64,000 nt of DNA from Phragmites australis (taxonomy: Eukaryota > Streptophyta > Magnoliopsida > Poales > Poaceae). The stretch is from the NCBI RefSeq assembly GCF_958298935.1, contig NC_084927.1, positions 27,664,001 through 27,728,000 of the forward strand, in the 5' to 3' direction. A model generated the notes under the pieces. The model was not told the DNA's origin. It did no database searches and was given only the letters and a program-made list of their open reading frames with translations. Below are positions 63,987-64,000 of this stretch, piece after piece; positions within the stretch are counted from its first letter, which is position 1; every line of letters begins with the position of its first letter. Made by a program: the position numbers and the translations under genes.

Positions 63987-64000
63987 TACTTTCAGCAAAA

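Larger units (their letters stand above)
58060..64000 (+). mobile_element. MULE-B: Mutator-like element carrying transposase and PMD gene
   Basis: The left end near 58.06-58.16 kb is AT-rich with TTTAAATAAATAGATTT, as at MULE-A. Then come palindromic subterminal repeats, a transposase leader (exon to about 58530, intron to 58907), the transposase frame (58910-61522) and a seven-exon plant mobile domain gene (61648-63986). The far terminal repeat lies beyond the window, so element length is over 5.9 kb. Both genes are on the same strand, 125 bases apart. Nonsense codons break both frames, but the sequence is otherwise well preserved, so the element is younger than MULE-A. Confidence 0.85.

Overview
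The window is nuclear DNA of a grass (Poaceae). The evidence is intron-rich plant genes with GT-AG splicing, a GC-rich first exon in the MRS2 and TAG-like genes, a canonical miR156 hairpin, and a dense load of typical grass transposons (Tourist and Stowaway MITEs, CACTA, Tekay-like Ty3/gypsy, Mutator-like elements, LINEs). The species cannot be fixed from the sequence. From memory, unverified, rice chromosome 6 carries a PP2C, an MRS2 transporter and a methyladenine-glycosylase gene close together, so this may be the syntenic block.

Gene-rich half (about 1.5-24.2 kb). Four housekeeping-type genes lie on the plus strand, each resolved here to exon level: a PP2C protein phosphatase (415 aa, 10 coding exons), cytosolic ribosomal protein uL23/RPL23A (152 aa, with site II and telo-box promoter), an MRS2/CorA-type Mg2+ transporter (432 aa, 5 exons, GMN motif) and a DNA-3-methyladenine-glycosylase-I-like protein (385 aa, 5 coding exons). 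MITEs and a few gene fragments fill the spacers.

Transposon-rich middle (24.7-49.4 kb). A decayed Mutator-like element (MULE-A, minus strand, about 27.8-39.7 kb) was split by a Tekay-type gypsy element (31.28-37.89 kb). That element's 5' LTR is fused directly to mid-reverse-transcriptase sequence, and it carries a huge (CA)n tract. Next come a hAT transposase tail, MITEs, a Copia RNase H tail, a 58-bp minisatellite and a complete non-autonomous CACTA element with a 3-bp target duplication.

Right part (49-64 kb). A MIR156 precursor with its own TATA box lies on the minus strand. It is followed by a 5'-truncated LINE with a 13-bp target duplication, a second decayed LINE tail, and MULE-B (58.06 kb to the window edge). 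MULE-B carries a near-complete transposase frame and, 125 bp downstream, a seven-exon plant mobile domain (PMD, aminotransferase-like) gene. Both reading frames carry two in-frame nonsense codons, all explicable as C-to-T or G-to-A changes. MULE-A, a relative, shows no recognisable PMD gene at the corresponding place, so MULE-B looks like a PMD-bearing derivative. It and the miR156 locus are the most interesting items here.
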